Positions 48,979-56,984 of a stretch of DNA of 64,000 bases are shown piece by piece. A program made the position numbers and the translations under genes. Numbering within the stretch: position 1 is the stretch's first letter; each line of letters opens with the position of its first letter. The notes beneath the pieces were generated by a model. It saw only the letters and a list, made by a program, of their open reading frames with translations, was not told where the DNA came from and did not search any database. Location of the stretch: the NCBI GenBank assembly GCA_029979265.1, contig JAPOHW010000008.1:1-64000 (forward strand), read 5' to 3'. This stretch comes from Actinomycetota bacterium (GTDB taxonomy: Bacteria > Actinomycetota > Acidimicrobiia > Acidimicrobiales > Aldehydirespiratoraceae).

Positions 48979-49695
48979 TCAGTCGGCCATCTCAAAATCG
49001 GCCGCCACCACCTCAGTGCGGATCGTATGTATCGACTCGATGTCGATGGCGCTCGGTCGTCGGATACGGGCAAGCCGCAGCGCACCGCTCTCGTCGTCGA
49101 AGCAGAACTCGGCCCAACTGCCCCACGGTGATGCCAGCGCAGGCGCGATCAACTCGACCTGGAAGCACACCCCATCCGTCGCCACGTCGTACAGCCGATT
49201 CGGTCCACCCACGTACTGCTCGACGAGCGCGAGTTCGGCCCCGACCCGCACGTCGTAACTGATGCCCTCCCCCCGAACACAGATCGGCGCCACCACTGCG
49301 TCATCCTCGACCGGGGAACACGCAGCGACCAACCCGTCGATGTTCTCGGCGAGGGCTCCAAGACGGATGGAGAGGCGCCGGGGGGGATCCTGCGCCATAT
49401 AGACGTCGCCGGTCAGCGGCTCGGTGACCCCGTCGAGCGTGCGCGTCCATGTACCAATGCTCACAAACGAGGCGGTACGCCACCGTTCCCACACGTCGAC
49501 GAGATCAGCGGCGGCAGCAGGGTCGTGATCGATTGCCGGGAAGGAAATTCCTTCGATCACATTCGGATCGCGGGCACTGGCCACAGGCGCTGGACTGGCG
49601 TCGTTGCTCCGTACGGTCAAGACCACGGCTGCCACGGCAAGGACCACAACGACAGCACCGACAAATGCAAGCAGCGCCGTCAGGGCTCGGTCCAT
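48979..49695 (-). CDS. Membrane-anchored extracytoplasmic protein of unknown function
   Basis: From ATG 49695 the 238-residue product has one N-terminal membrane helix (about 5-28) and a linker. A globular outer domain contains four Cys (A-A-C-S, P-I-C-V-R, G-V-C-F-Q, E-F-C-F-D), probably two disulfides. Segments such as S-F-V-S-I-G-T-W-T-R-T-L-D-G and R-R-L-S-I-R-L-G suggest a LolA/LppX-like half-barrel, but this is only an impression. ATG or GTG starts slightly upstream (49713) are possible. Confidence 0.65.
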   Translation of the reverse strand: MDRALTALLAFVGAVVVVLAVAAVVLTVRSNDASPAPVASARDPNVIEGISFPAIDHDPAAAADLVDVWERWRTASFVSIGTWTRTLDGVTEPLTGDVYMAQDPPRRLSIRLGALAENIDGLVAACSPVEDDAVVAPICVRGEGISYDVRVGAELALVEQYVGGPNRLYDVATDGVCFQVELIAPALASPWGSWAEFCFDDESGALRLARIRRPSAIDIESIHTIRTEVVAADFEMAD

Positions 49696-49776
49696 GCCCT
49701 CGACGGTAGTCAAACCCGTGGGCCCCCGATCGGCGTCACTCCTTGCACCTCGCCGTCGACCGTCGGCAGCAAGGCG

Positions 49777-51135
49777 TCACACTGCGTCGCGCCGAGTGAG
49801 GTTGCGAAATGCCGTGAACCGCGGGACGAATCCGAGCTGAACTGTTCCTGTCGGACCATTTCTGTGTTTTGCAACAATGACTTCAGCCATGCCTTCGGAG
49901 TCGCCGCCCGGGTTGTAGACCTCGTCGCGATACAGGAACATCACGACATCGGCGTCTTGTTCGATGGAGCCCGACTCGCGCAGATCAGCGAGCATCGGTC
50001 GCTTGTCTTGCCGCATCTCGAGGTTTCGGGACAGCTGCGACAACCCGAGGACCGGGCACTCGAGCTCGCGAGCGAGAATCTTGAGGCCACGGGAAATCTC
50101 TGCAACCTCGACTTGACGGTTTTCTGCGCTCGACCGACCGGTCATCAACTGGAGGTAGTCGACGACGACCAGCCCGAGGTCGCCGGCGCGGCTCTTGAGG
50201 CGCCGGGCTTTGGCCCGAATCTCCATGATCGTCAGGTTCGGATTGTCGTCGATCCACATCGGGGACTCGGCCAACCGGCCGATGCCGTTGGAGATTCGCT
50301 GCCAGTCGTCTTCGTTGAGCTTGCCATCGCGCATGTTCTTCGCATCAACGTTTGCCTCACTGCACAACATGCGCTGGGTGAGCTCGAGATGTCCCATCTC
50401 CATGCTGAAGATGAGGACCGGCTTGTTCTCACGAACCGCTGCATGTGACGCGATGTTCAAGGCGAATGCTGTCTTGCCCATGGCGGGGCGGGCACCAACG
50501 ATGACCAGCGCATTCGGCTGCAGCCCCGACAACAGTTCGTCGAGATCGATAAACCCCGTGGGGGTGCCGGTGATCCCGTCGCCCATTTCATAGAGATGCT
50601 CGAGACGGTCGAGGGTCGCGTCGAGCAGATCTCGGATCTCACCCATCGAGTCGGCGACGCGACCTTGGGCCACTTGGAACATCATATTTTCGGCTTCATC
50701 GACAGCCCGAGTAACGTCATCGGGTCGTGAGTAACCGATGTCGGCAATCTGATTGGCCGTTTCGATCAAGCGACGCAACAGGTACCGCTCGGCGACGATC
50801 TGGGCGTACTTCGATGCGTTCGATGTCGCCGGCGTATTGACCTGCAGGCTGATCAGGCCATCGAGGCCTCCGACCATCTCGAGCACACCCATCCGTTCGA
50901 GTTCGGCGGCGACGGTCACGGGATCAGCTGGATCACCCGACGCATACAGGCCGGAGATCGCATCGAAGACGTGCGCGTTCGCGGGCCGATAGAAGTGCTC
51001 AGTCTCGGTGTGCTCGACCGCATCGGCGATGGCATCGCGCGAGAGCAGCATCGCCCCGAGAAGGGACTCCTCTGCTTCGAGATTGTGCGGGGGAACCCGG
51101 GCTGCGGTCGCCGCTTCGACGTCGCTCATGACCAT
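49777..51135 (-). CDS. dnaB: Replicative DNA helicase
   Basis: The 452-residue protein has the DnaB N-terminal domain (about 15-115; P-H-N-L-E-A-E-E-S-L-L-G-A-M-L) and a RecA-like helicase domain: Walker A G-A-R-P-A-M-G-K-T-A-F, Walker B L-V-V-V-D-Y-L-Q-L-M, and L-S-Q-L-S-R-N-L-E with the arginine-finger region. The length is normal and no intein is present. It unwinds DNA at the replication fork. It follows rplI by 121 bp; that gap contains an inverted pair of DnaA boxes. ATG 51129 is an alternative start. Confidence 0.97.
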   Translation of the reverse strand: MVMSDVEAATAARVPPHNLEAEESLLGAMLLSRDAIADAVEHTETEHFYRPANAHVFDAISGLYASGDPADPVTVAAELERMGVLEMVGGLDGLISLQVNTPATSNASKYAQIVAERYLLRRLIETANQIADIGYSRPDDVTRAVDEAENMMFQVAQGRVADSMGEIRDLLDATLDRLEHLYEMGDGITGTPTGFIDLDELLSGLQPNALVIVGARPAMGKTAFALNIASHAAVRENKPVLIFSMEMGHLELTQRMLCSEANVDAKNMRDGKLNEDDWQRISNGIGRLAESPMWIDDNPNLTIMEIRAKARRLKSRAGDLGLVVVDYLQLMTGRSSAENRQVEVAEISRGLKILARELECPVLGLSQLSRNLEMRQDKRPMLADLRESGSIEQDADVVMFLYRDEVYNPGGDSEGMAEVIVAKHRNGPTGTVQLGFVPRFTAFRNLTRRDAV

Positions 51136-51211
51136 CGCGCGAGCCTGCCCCTGACTCCCTGTGGGTCACCAGTTGAAACCCGGTGGATAGTGCAACATTC
51201 CGGCGGGATTC

Positions 51212-51242
51212 GCTGTGGACAACAATCGCGGTTGTCCACAGC
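51212..51242. promoter_or_regulatory. Inverted pair of DnaA boxes upstream of dnaB
   Basis: TGTGGACAA (51214-51222) and TTGTCCACA (51232-51240) are two perfect actinobacterial DnaA boxes in opposite orientation. They are embedded in a 12-base inverted repeat (51212-51223 and 51231-51242) with a 7-base AATCGCG spacer, and lie 77-107 bp upstream of dnaB. The site could let DnaA control dnaB. The same symmetry could also act as an RNA hairpin ending rplI transcripts. Confidence 0.65.
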
Positions 51243-51256
51243 GCTCCGCACAGAAC

Positions 51257-51706
51257 TCACTCCTCGACGACCGAGACGGTGATCGGGAACGCCACCTCGG
51301 GGTGGAGCTTGCACATCACTGAATGCTCACCGAGATCCTTGATCGGGGACTCCAGGTCGAGCGATCGACGGTCGATGGTCGCACCAGCTTGCGCATCGAC
51401 CGCATCGACGATCTCTTGGGCGCCCACCGAACCGAAGAGACGACCGCCGTCACCTGCCTTCGCAGCGATCGTGATCGTCTGGGGTACCAGCTTGGTGGCG
51501 ATCTCTTCGGCATCGGCTTTGGATGCTGCGTCACGCAGGGCAGCGGTGCGCCGCATCGCCTCGGCCTGGTGCTCCACGCCAGCTGTGGCCTTCAGGGCCA
51601 ATCCCTTCGGCGCAAGGAAGTTTCGGAAGTAGCCGTCGGCCACATCCATGATCTCTCCCTTGCGACCAAGACCGTCGACATCGGAGCGAAGAACGACCTT
51701 CATCAC
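51257..51706 (-). CDS. rplI: Large ribosomal subunit protein bL9
   Basis: The 148-149-residue product has the bL9 N-terminal domain ([13 protein letters not shown]-x-K-G), conserved [12 protein letters not shown], a connecting helix and a C-terminal domain with L-F-G-S-V-G and P-E-V-A-F-P-I-T-V. It binds 23S rRNA near the L1 stalk. Two adjacent ATGs (51706 and 51703) overlap the rpsR stop; by family comparison the second is more likely the true start. Confidence 0.97.
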   Translation of the reverse strand: MMKVVLRSDVDGLGRKGEIMDVADGYFRNFLAPKGLALKATAGVEHQAEAMRRTAALRDAASKADAEEIATKLVPQTITIAAKAGDGGRLFGSVGAQEIVDAVDAQAGATIDRRSLDLESPIKDLGEHSVMCKLHPEVAFPITVSVVEE

Positions 51707-52158
51707 TCACTCCCCTCGTCAGCGGCGTTCAGGGTGACACCTTCGACATCGGCGAGGGCTTCCTCATTGGAAACAACCTCTTCACCAGCGTCGTCGTCGG
51801 CTCCCGGGGGCGGACCCTGCGGACGGGGCGGAGCGCCGTCGGCGCGTCCACCACGATCACCACGATCACCACGATCACCACGACCGCCTCGCTGGCTGGT
51901 GACACGGCTCGCATAGGGAATCAGCGCCATCTCTCGCGCAATCTTGATCGCATCGGCGACCATCTTTTGCTGCTGGGCATTGTTACCCGACACGCGCCGA
52001 GCACGAATCTTGGACCGCTCGGAAACGAACCGTCGAAGTAGGTTCACATCCTTCCAGTCGACGTACTCGATCTTCTCTGTCGCAAGGACAGATGCCTTCT
52101 TCTTGTTGCGGCGACTGTCGTTCTTGTTGATCTTGCCGCGCTTTTTGACCTTGGCCAT
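51703..52158 (-). CDS. rpsR: Small ribosomal subunit protein bS18 with unusual C-terminal extension
   Basis: Residues 1-88 are a normal bS18: basic start, [22 protein letters not shown] and [13 protein letters not shown]. The family typically ends there, at about 75-90 residues. Here about 63 more follow. First comes an R-G-G/R-G-D repeat stretch (about 90-107), then a Pro-rich patch (about 109-118), then an acidic tail (about 119-151). RGG repeats commonly bind RNA. The frame is intact and coupled to rplI, so the extension is probably translated; its function is unknown. Confidence 0.95.
   Translation of the reverse strand: MAKVKKRGKINKNDSRRNKKKASVLATEKIEYVDWKDVNLLRRFVSERSKIRARRVSGNNAQQQKMVADAIKIAREMALIPYASRVTSQRGGRGDRGDRGDRGGRADGAPPRPQGPPPGADDDAGEEVVSNEEALADVEGVTLNAADEGSE
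51851..51886 (-). repeat. Four 9-bp tandem repeats in the rpsR tail
   Basis: CCACGATCA occurs three times in a row from 51851, followed by the variant CCACGACCG to 51886 (plus-strand reading). It encodes the R-G-D/R-G-G repeats of the bS18 extension. In-frame 9-bp units can expand or contract without disrupting the protein. Confidence 0.85.
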
Positions 52159-52244
52159 TGCTTCACACTTTCTTCGTCAGGTTGCGAGCCAGTACCGACG
52201 CAAATCGGAACGGCTCCGGGGCGTTCTCGTCGATGGTTCTGCCC

Positions 52245-52694
52245 TTAGAAGGGCTCTTCGTCCATGTCGTAGGCGGGTGGTGCAGGGCTCGGCTCTGGGC
52301 GAAGCTGCTGGCCTCCCCCACCACCACTGAAACCACCATCACCGCGCATCTCGTTCTTGCGGATGTCGGCCGACGCCCACTTGAGACTGGGCGCAACGTC
52401 GTCAGCGATGATCTCGACCTTGGAGCGACGCTCACCGTCGGGTGTGTCCCAGCTGCGCTGCTGCAACGTGCCGTAGATGACGACCCGGGAGCCCTTGGTG
52501 AGCGACTCGGCGACGTTCTCGGCGAGCTGCCGAAAGCAGCTGACATCGAAGAAGCTGACCTCTTCCTCGCCGTCCTGCTTGCGCTTGTTCCACGCCACAC
52601 CGAAGTTGGCGACGGCCATACCGCCCTGCGTGAACCGAAGTTCCGGGTCGCGGGTGACGTTGCCCACGACCGTGATGGTGTTGTCGAATGCCAT
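52245..52694 (-). CDS. ssb: Single-stranded DNA-binding protein
   Basis: A 149-residue SSB with OB fold (N-T-I-T-V-V-G-N-V-T-R-D-P-E-L-R-F, F-F-D-V-S-C-F-R-Q-L-A-E-N-V, G-S-R-V-V-I-Y-G). A Gly-rich linker (about 120-130) precedes the acidic interaction tip D-M-D-E-E-P-F, close to the usual D-D-D-I-P-F. It coats single-stranded DNA and recruits replication and repair enzymes. It sits between rpsF and rpsR, as in many bacteria. A short GCCCTT/AAGGGC hairpin (52241-52254) overlaps its stop. Confidence 0.97.
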   Translation of the reverse strand: MAFDNTITVVGNVTRDPELRFTQGGMAVANFGVAWNKRKQDGEEEVSFFDVSCFRQLAENVAESLTKGSRVVIYGTLQQRSWDTPDGERRSKVEIIADDVAPSLKWASADIRKNEMRGDGGFSGGGGGQQLRPEPSPAPPAYDMDEEPF

Positions 52695-52711
52695 TTCTCC
52701 CTACCTCCTGC

Positions 52712-53065
52712 TCAGCCGGCGTCAGCCGGCGCCGCCTCGCCCAACAGACCACGCTTCGTGGCTTCTTTCTCGGGAAGACGGAACAACTTGTGGCGAACGA
52801 TGTCGTCCGCGAGTCGTAGCTGACGCTCCGTGTTGGGCAGACCCGCCGATTCGGTGACGATCTCCCACACCACGTAGGTGCCTTCGGTCTTGTGATTGAT
52901 CTCGTACGCGAACTTGCGGCGACCCCAGTTGTTGGTCGACGCCAGACGGCCACCTTCATCGGTGACGAGGCCTTCCACACGTTGCATCACCTTCATGACG
53001 TCGGTGTCGGCGACGTCACTGTCGATGATGATCATCAATTCGTACGCCCGTGTGATCACAGGCAC
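52712..53065 (-). CDS. rpsF: Small ribosomal subunit protein bS6
   Basis: The 117-residue product matches bS6: Y-E-L-M-I-I-I-D-S-D-V at the start, W-G-R-R-K-F-A-Y-E-I-N-H-K-T-E-G-T-Y-V-V and L-R-L-A-D-D-I-V-R-H-K-L-F-R. GTG 53065 is preceded by AGGAGGTGA, an excellent ribosome site. bS6 pairs with bS18 in the 30S platform; both are in this operon. It is the first gene of the rpsF-ssb-rpsR-rplI block. Confidence 0.97.
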   Translation of the reverse strand: MPVITRAYELMIIIDSDVADTDVMKVMQRVEGLVTDEGGRLASTNNWGRRKFAYEINHKTEGTYVVWEIVTESAGLPNTERQLRLADDIVRHKLFRLPEKEATKRGLLGEAAPADAG

Positions 53066-53277
53066 TCACCTCCTCTGGACCCAGCGGTCGCTGGGGCCCC
53101 TCGTCGGGGCAGGGGTCGGATGGATTGGCAATCTCTCGCCCGAACGGACGAGAGGCCCCTCGAGCGGGACAGCTTGATGCTACCGCCGGTCCTGCTGCAC
53201 AACGACATGCTCTGATGATGCCGTTGGGGTGTGACAGCGTCCGAGCTCGGGACCGGCGCATCCCCTACGGTCGGGCT
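53066..53277 (-). promoter_or_regulatory. rpsF upstream region with candidate leader hairpins
   Basis: No gene is seen here. Close to rpsF, CCCAGCG (53080-53086) pairs with CGCTGGG (53089-53095). CTCTCG (53133-53138) pairs with CGAGAG (53149-53154), and CCCC/GGGG runs lie between. Bacterial rpsF operons often carry an S6:S18-binding leader; these hairpins could be part of one, but I cannot confirm the defining bulge. Confidence 0.3.
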
Positions 53278-54111
53278 GTGGCGACCCTCTCCCCCACCGA
53301 TGTCCCGGCAATCGACGACTGGAACCGCCTGCTCGACGGGCGCGACACGGTCGTCACCGGTGGAGGCGCAGGTATCGGACGAGCGATCGTCGAGTTGTTC
53401 GTCGCGCACGGCGCCCGGGTCCATGTTGCTGAAATCGATCCGCAGCTCGTCGCCGACCTGCACACACTTGACAATGTGACGGCTCACCGAGTCGATGTGC
53501 GCGATCCGGCCCACGTCGCTCGGTTCGCCGATGACACACCAACGCCGGCCGTGATCGTGAACAACGTTGGCGACTACCGGCCGACACGGCGGTTTCCCGA
53601 CAGCGACGCGGCCTCGTGGCAAGCGATGTACGAGATCAATCTGCTCCACCTCTTTGCGGTGACGCGTGCGTTTCTGCCCGCAATGATCGACACCGGCACG
53701 GGGAGCATCGTCAATCTCCACTCGGTCGAAGCGATGCGGGGCTACCCCGGCGAACCGGTGTACGCCGCGATGAAAGCGGCTGCAGCTCACTTCACCGTCT
53801 CGCTCGCAGCGGGAGTTGGACGCCATGGGCTAAGGGTCAACGGCGTCGGTCCCGACCTCACCCAGACACCCCAGGTCGACTATCTCCACCGACCCGCTGA
53901 CCGCGATCCCGCGGCCTGGAAGGACTGGGCGCCACTCGGACGGGTCGGCTGGCCCGAGGAAACCGCGCGAGTGGTGCTGTTCCTGGCCTCGGATCTGAGT
54001 TCGTTCGTCACCGGCCACAACGTTCCCGTCGACGGTGGCACCTTGGCGGGCAGCGGCTGGAACTGGAGCGACCGCGCCGGCCGATTCGTCAACCGCCCCA
54101 CCGTCGACTAG
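53278..54111 (+). CDS. Short-chain dehydrogenase/reductase
   Basis: GTG 53278 starts a 277-residue SDR; upstream frame residues are not protein-like. It has T-G-G-G-A-G-I-G (cofactor), an acidic V-A-E-I-D after strand 2 that favours NAD(H), N-N-V-G-D, catalytic Ser in N-L-H-S-V-E and Y-A-A-M-K. The C-terminal G-H-N-V-P-V-D-G-G is usual. The tail W-N-W-S-D-R-A-G-R-F extends a little beyond most members. It is divergent from rpsF and not clearly linked to any operon. Confidence 0.9.
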   Translation: MATLSPTDVPAIDDWNRLLDGRDTVVTGGGAGIGRAIVELFVAHGARVHVAEIDPQLVADLHTLDNVTAHRVDVRDPAHVARFADDTPTPAVIVNNVGDYRPTRRFPDSDAASWQAMYEINLLHLFAVTRAFLPAMIDTGTGSIVNLHSVEAMRGYPGEPVYAAMKAAAAHFTVSLAAGVGRHGLRVNGVGPDLTQTPQVDYLHRPADRDPAAWKDWAPLGRVGWPEETARVVLFLASDLSSFVTGHNVPVDGGTLAGSGWNWSDRAGRFVNRPTVD

Positions 54112-54188
54112 CTCCCCCACTCGAGCGTCGATCACTCCAGCCCCGGACTCGAACTGGCCGAGCGGGCACGGCGTGCAGCTCCAGTCGA

Positions 54189-55136
54189 TCAGAGCCTGGC
54201 GCGAAGCGCACCGACCGGCCGACCAGCTGCGTTCGTGAGCGGTTCGAGTTCGACACCAGGGTCGATTCCGAGATCGCGCATCACCCACAGCAGCGCAGCC
54301 TCCGCAGCGCGACCGGCACCATCACGAGCCTTGACCGCCCACGCCAGGCCCGACTCCACATGAACACCGCAGAACACGCCTTCCGCCCCACCCTTCACCG
54401 CACAGGTTGCACCCTCGGCTTGCATGACCCGGGTGCTCAAACGGCCACTGCCGGCCACGAAGAATGGTTCGGCAGCCATCGCTCCATAGAGCCGACGACC
54501 CTCGTCGGTGGTGGCGATACGGGCCCATCCACCTGCCAGCGCATCCAACGTCAACTCCCACACCGGGATTCCGCAACCGTCGACAACCGGTGTCTCGTCA
54601 TCGAGCGACACCTCGCATGCTGCCTCGATCGCCTTGGTGACATGGTTTCGCTGCACAAGGTGGTCGGGCTGGATGTAACCGGCTGGGTCGAGTCCCAGAT
54701 GGACGCAGGTGGTGAGAAATCCGCTGTGCTTCCCGGAACAGTTGTTGTGCTGGGCACCGGGGTTCACTCCTGCTGCGGCCAGCGCCTGCGATGCCGATGC
54801 ATCGAGTGGCGGGTGTGCTCCACATTCGAGAGCCGACGGATCGAGTCCGATGTCACCCAACCACGCGACGACTTCGTCGACATGGCCGCTTTCACCGTTG
54901 TGGCTCGCACACGACAGTGCCAACCGACGCTGAGACAGGTCGAATGCATCGGCCGCACCCGTTGCCACGAGCGGGAACGCCTGGATCGGTTTGATCGCCG
55001 ACCGGGCCAACACCTTGCGTCCCGGATTGCCGAATCCCGAGCGATGGCCATCGGCACCAACGACAGCCACATCGACCTCGTGACGGCTCTCGACGACATG
55101 GCCCCGCAGCACTTCGACGACGACAGGAGGAGACAT
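54189..55136 (-). CDS. L-asparaginase II family (thermolabile ReAII-type) protein
   Basis: From ATG 55136 the 315-residue product matches the Rhizobium etli asparaginase II family (PF06089-type) rather than the E. coli type: V-E-V-L-R-G-H-V-V-E-S-R, A-R-S-A-I-K-P-I-Q-A, S-C-A-S-H-N-G-E, H-N-N-C-S-G-K-H-S-G and D-G-C-G-I-P-V. The Ser-Lys and Cys residues in these motifs are the conserved catalytic candidates. It would convert asparagine to aspartate and ammonia in the cytoplasm. ATG 55172 is possible but less likely. Confidence 0.9.
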   Translation of the reverse strand: MSPPVVVEVLRGHVVESRHEVDVAVVGADGHRSGFGNPGRKVLARSAIKPIQAFPLVATGAADAFDLSQRRLALSCASHNGESGHVDEVVAWLGDIGLDPSALECGAHPPLDASASQALAAAGVNPGAQHNNCSGKHSGFLTTCVHLGLDPAGYIQPDHLVQRNHVTKAIEAACEVSLDDETPVVDGCGIPVWELTLDALAGGWARIATTDEGRRLYGAMAAEPFFVAGSGRLSTRVMQAEGATCAVKGGAEGVFCGVHVESGLAWAVKARDGAGRAAEAALLWVMRDLGIDPGVELEPLTNAAGRPVGALRARL

Positions 55137-55261
55137 GACCCCGTCAGTCTGCCCCACCTCGGGTCGCTGCACGATTCACGCCTGATGCTCGGGTGATTGC
55201 GATGCTGCGGCACGGCCAGGAATCTGCCCCGAACAACGACCGGACGACGGGAGCGTGCCGG

Positions 55262-55867
55262 TCAGGCGGCCCCAGCAACGTCGGCGGCCACACTGCGTGC
55301 CAAGGCTGACAGTCGACGCCGAAAGTGTTCGACCGACGGCCGATCGACGCGCAATCCCGGCGGTGACCACCGCAGGAGCTCGAGCCACCCAGCTCGTCGT
55401 GCTTGGCAATCACTGCGAGTCCCAGGCGACACCTCGGCCAACCAGTCGGCCACTGCCGCCCAGAATCGGTCGAGCACGGCGTGGATGGCCGTTGCCACGA
55501 CAGGACGCTTCGCAGCGACGAGTTCGTCGTAGTGAGGCGACTCGGCAGTCATCTCCCACAGGTCACCCTCGAACCGCTGGAGCAGACCGTCGAGCGCTGC
55601 CTCGACGGTGGTCCCGGCCCTGAGCGCAACGAGAGCGGCATCGGTGTGCTGCTCGAACACCAGGGTGAACGACGACGCGAAGACATCGTCTTTGTCGGTG
55701 AAGTACTGGTAGATCGCAGGCCGAGACATCCCCGCAGCCTCGGCGATGTTGGCCATCGACGTTCCCGCATAGCCGCGAGTGAGGAACTGATCGACCGCGG
55801 CTGCACGGATCGAGGCGCGGCGGCTGTCGCCCCGCCTCACTCGTACGTCGGTTCGGTCGGCGACACC
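55262..55867 (-). CDS. TetR-family transcriptional regulator
   Basis: The GTG at 55867 is preferred because a TTG at 55891 falls inside the operator-like repeats. The 201-residue product has a TetR DNA-binding domain: R-A-S-I-R-A-A-A-V-D-Q-F-L-T-R-G-Y-A-G-T-S-M-A, then N-I-A-E-A-A-G-M-S-R-P-A-I-Y-Q-Y-F and T-D-K-D-D-V-F. The ligand domain is W/F-rich (R-F-W-A-A-V-A-D-W-L). It is divergent from an LLM oxidoreductase gene and probably controls the oxidoreductase-TauD operon. Confidence 0.9.
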   Translation of the reverse strand, partial: GVADRTDVRVRRGDSRRASIRAAAVDQFLTRGYAGTSMANIAEAAGMSRPAIYQYFTDKDDVFASSFTLVFEQHTDAALVALRAGTTVEAALDGLLQRFEGDLWEMTAESPHYDELVAAKRPVVATAIHAVLDRFWAAVADWLAEVSPGTRSDCQARRAGWLELLRWSPPGLRVDRPSVEHFRRRLSALARSVAADVAGAA

Positions 55868-55883
55868 GCTCACCCGGAAAGCT

Positions 55884-55945
55884 TGACACAATCACGTCGA
55901 TGTGTCAGCTTCCCATCGGCTGACATTTCGGTGCCCATCTGTCAG
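55884..55945. promoter_or_regulatory. Two inverted repeats between TetR and LLM genes
   Basis: TGACACA (55884-55890) and TGTGTCA (55901-55907) are spaced by 10 bases; CTGACA (55920-55925) and TGTCAG (55940-55945) by 14. The two repeats share the TGACA/TGTCA half-site and occupy the intergenic gap upstream of the LLM start at 55979. They look like a double operator for the divergent TetR protein. Confidence 0.6.
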
Positions 55946-55978
55946 GTCAGCCTCATCAACCACCCCCAGGAGCACCGC

Positions 55979-56944
55979 ATGACCCGCCTCGGCTACCAGA
56001 TACCGAACTTCACCTACCCGAACACCTCCAACGACGCCATCTTCGGGAGTGTTGTCGACCAGGCGAAGGCAGCGGAGGCAGCCGGTTTCGACCGAGTCTT
56101 CGTGATGGATCACTTCTACCAACTTCCCGGAATCGGTGCTCCAGACGAGCCGATGTTCGAGTGCTACACACTGCTCTCCGCCATCGCCCAGCACACCGAA
56201 AAGGTCCGCCTCTCCGCACTCGTCACCGGAAACACCTACCGGCATCCCACCTTGCTCGCCAAGGCGGTCACCGCCCTCGATCACGTCTCAGGCGGTCGCG
56301 CAACACTCGGCATCGGAGCCGGCTGGTTCGAACTCGAACATCAATCGCTCGGGTATGAATTCGGCACCTTCACCGACCGGTTCGAGAAACTCGAGGAATC
56401 TCTGCAGATCATCAAACCGATGCTCAGCGGCGAACGGGTCACGCTCGAGGGCAAGCACTACCAGGTGAGTGATGCGGTCAACTCGCCAGCGCCGATCTCA
56501 CAGATCCCCATCATGATCGGCGGCTCGGGTGAGCGGAAGACCCTCCGCATGGTGGCGCAGTACGCAGACGAGTCGAACCTCTCCAGTGGCGGTGCTGACG
56601 AGATCCCGCGCAAACTCGATGCGCTCAACGCGCACTGTGAACGACTGGGGCGTGATCGCTCCGAGATCACCGTGACCAAACTCACCATGTGTCTCGTCGC
56701 CCCGACCATGGAGGCGGCCGAGGCCGACCTGCGCGAGATCGCCGAGGTGAAGGGCTGGGACGAGGCGACGATGGAGTTCGCCAAGATGATTCTCATCTAC
56801 GGCGATCCCGACACCGTCGGTGAGAAGCTCCAATCACTCGTCGACACCGGAATCGATGGCCTGACCATCAACCTGCCCGGCAACGGCCACAAACTCGACC
56901 GCATCCATCTGCTCGGCGAAATCGCCGACCGTGCCCTCGGATGA
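55979..56944 (+). CDS. Luciferase-like (LLM class) F420-dependent oxidoreductase
   Basis: The ATG at 55979 follows CAGGAGCACC. The 321-residue TIM-barrel begins M-T-R-L-G-Y-Q-I-P-N-F-T-Y and has G-F-D-R-V-F-V-M-D-H-F, L-V-T-G-N-T-Y-R-H-P-T-L-L-A-K, G-R-A-T-L-G-I-G-A-G-W-F and P-I-M-I-G-G-S-G-E-R-K-T-L-R. These match F420-dependent members. A TauD-type dioxygenase gene follows about 40 bp downstream, and a TetR gene is divergent, so the pair is probably induced by their substrate. Confidence 0.92.
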   Translation: MTRLGYQIPNFTYPNTSNDAIFGSVVDQAKAAEAAGFDRVFVMDHFYQLPGIGAPDEPMFECYTLLSAIAQHTEKVRLSALVTGNTYRHPTLLAKAVTALDHVSGGRATLGIGAGWFELEHQSLGYEFGTFTDRFEKLEESLQIIKPMLSGERVTLEGKHYQVSDAVNSPAPISQIPIMIGGSGERKTLRMVAQYADESNLSSGGADEIPRKLDALNAHCERLGRDRSEITVTKLTMCLVAPTMEAAEADLREIAEVKGWDEATMEFAKMILIYGDPDTVGEKLQSLVDTGIDGLTINLPGNGHKLDRIHLLGEIADRALG

Positions 56945-56984
56945 CCGATCTGTTGTGCGAGACGATCGGCCATTGACGACCATC

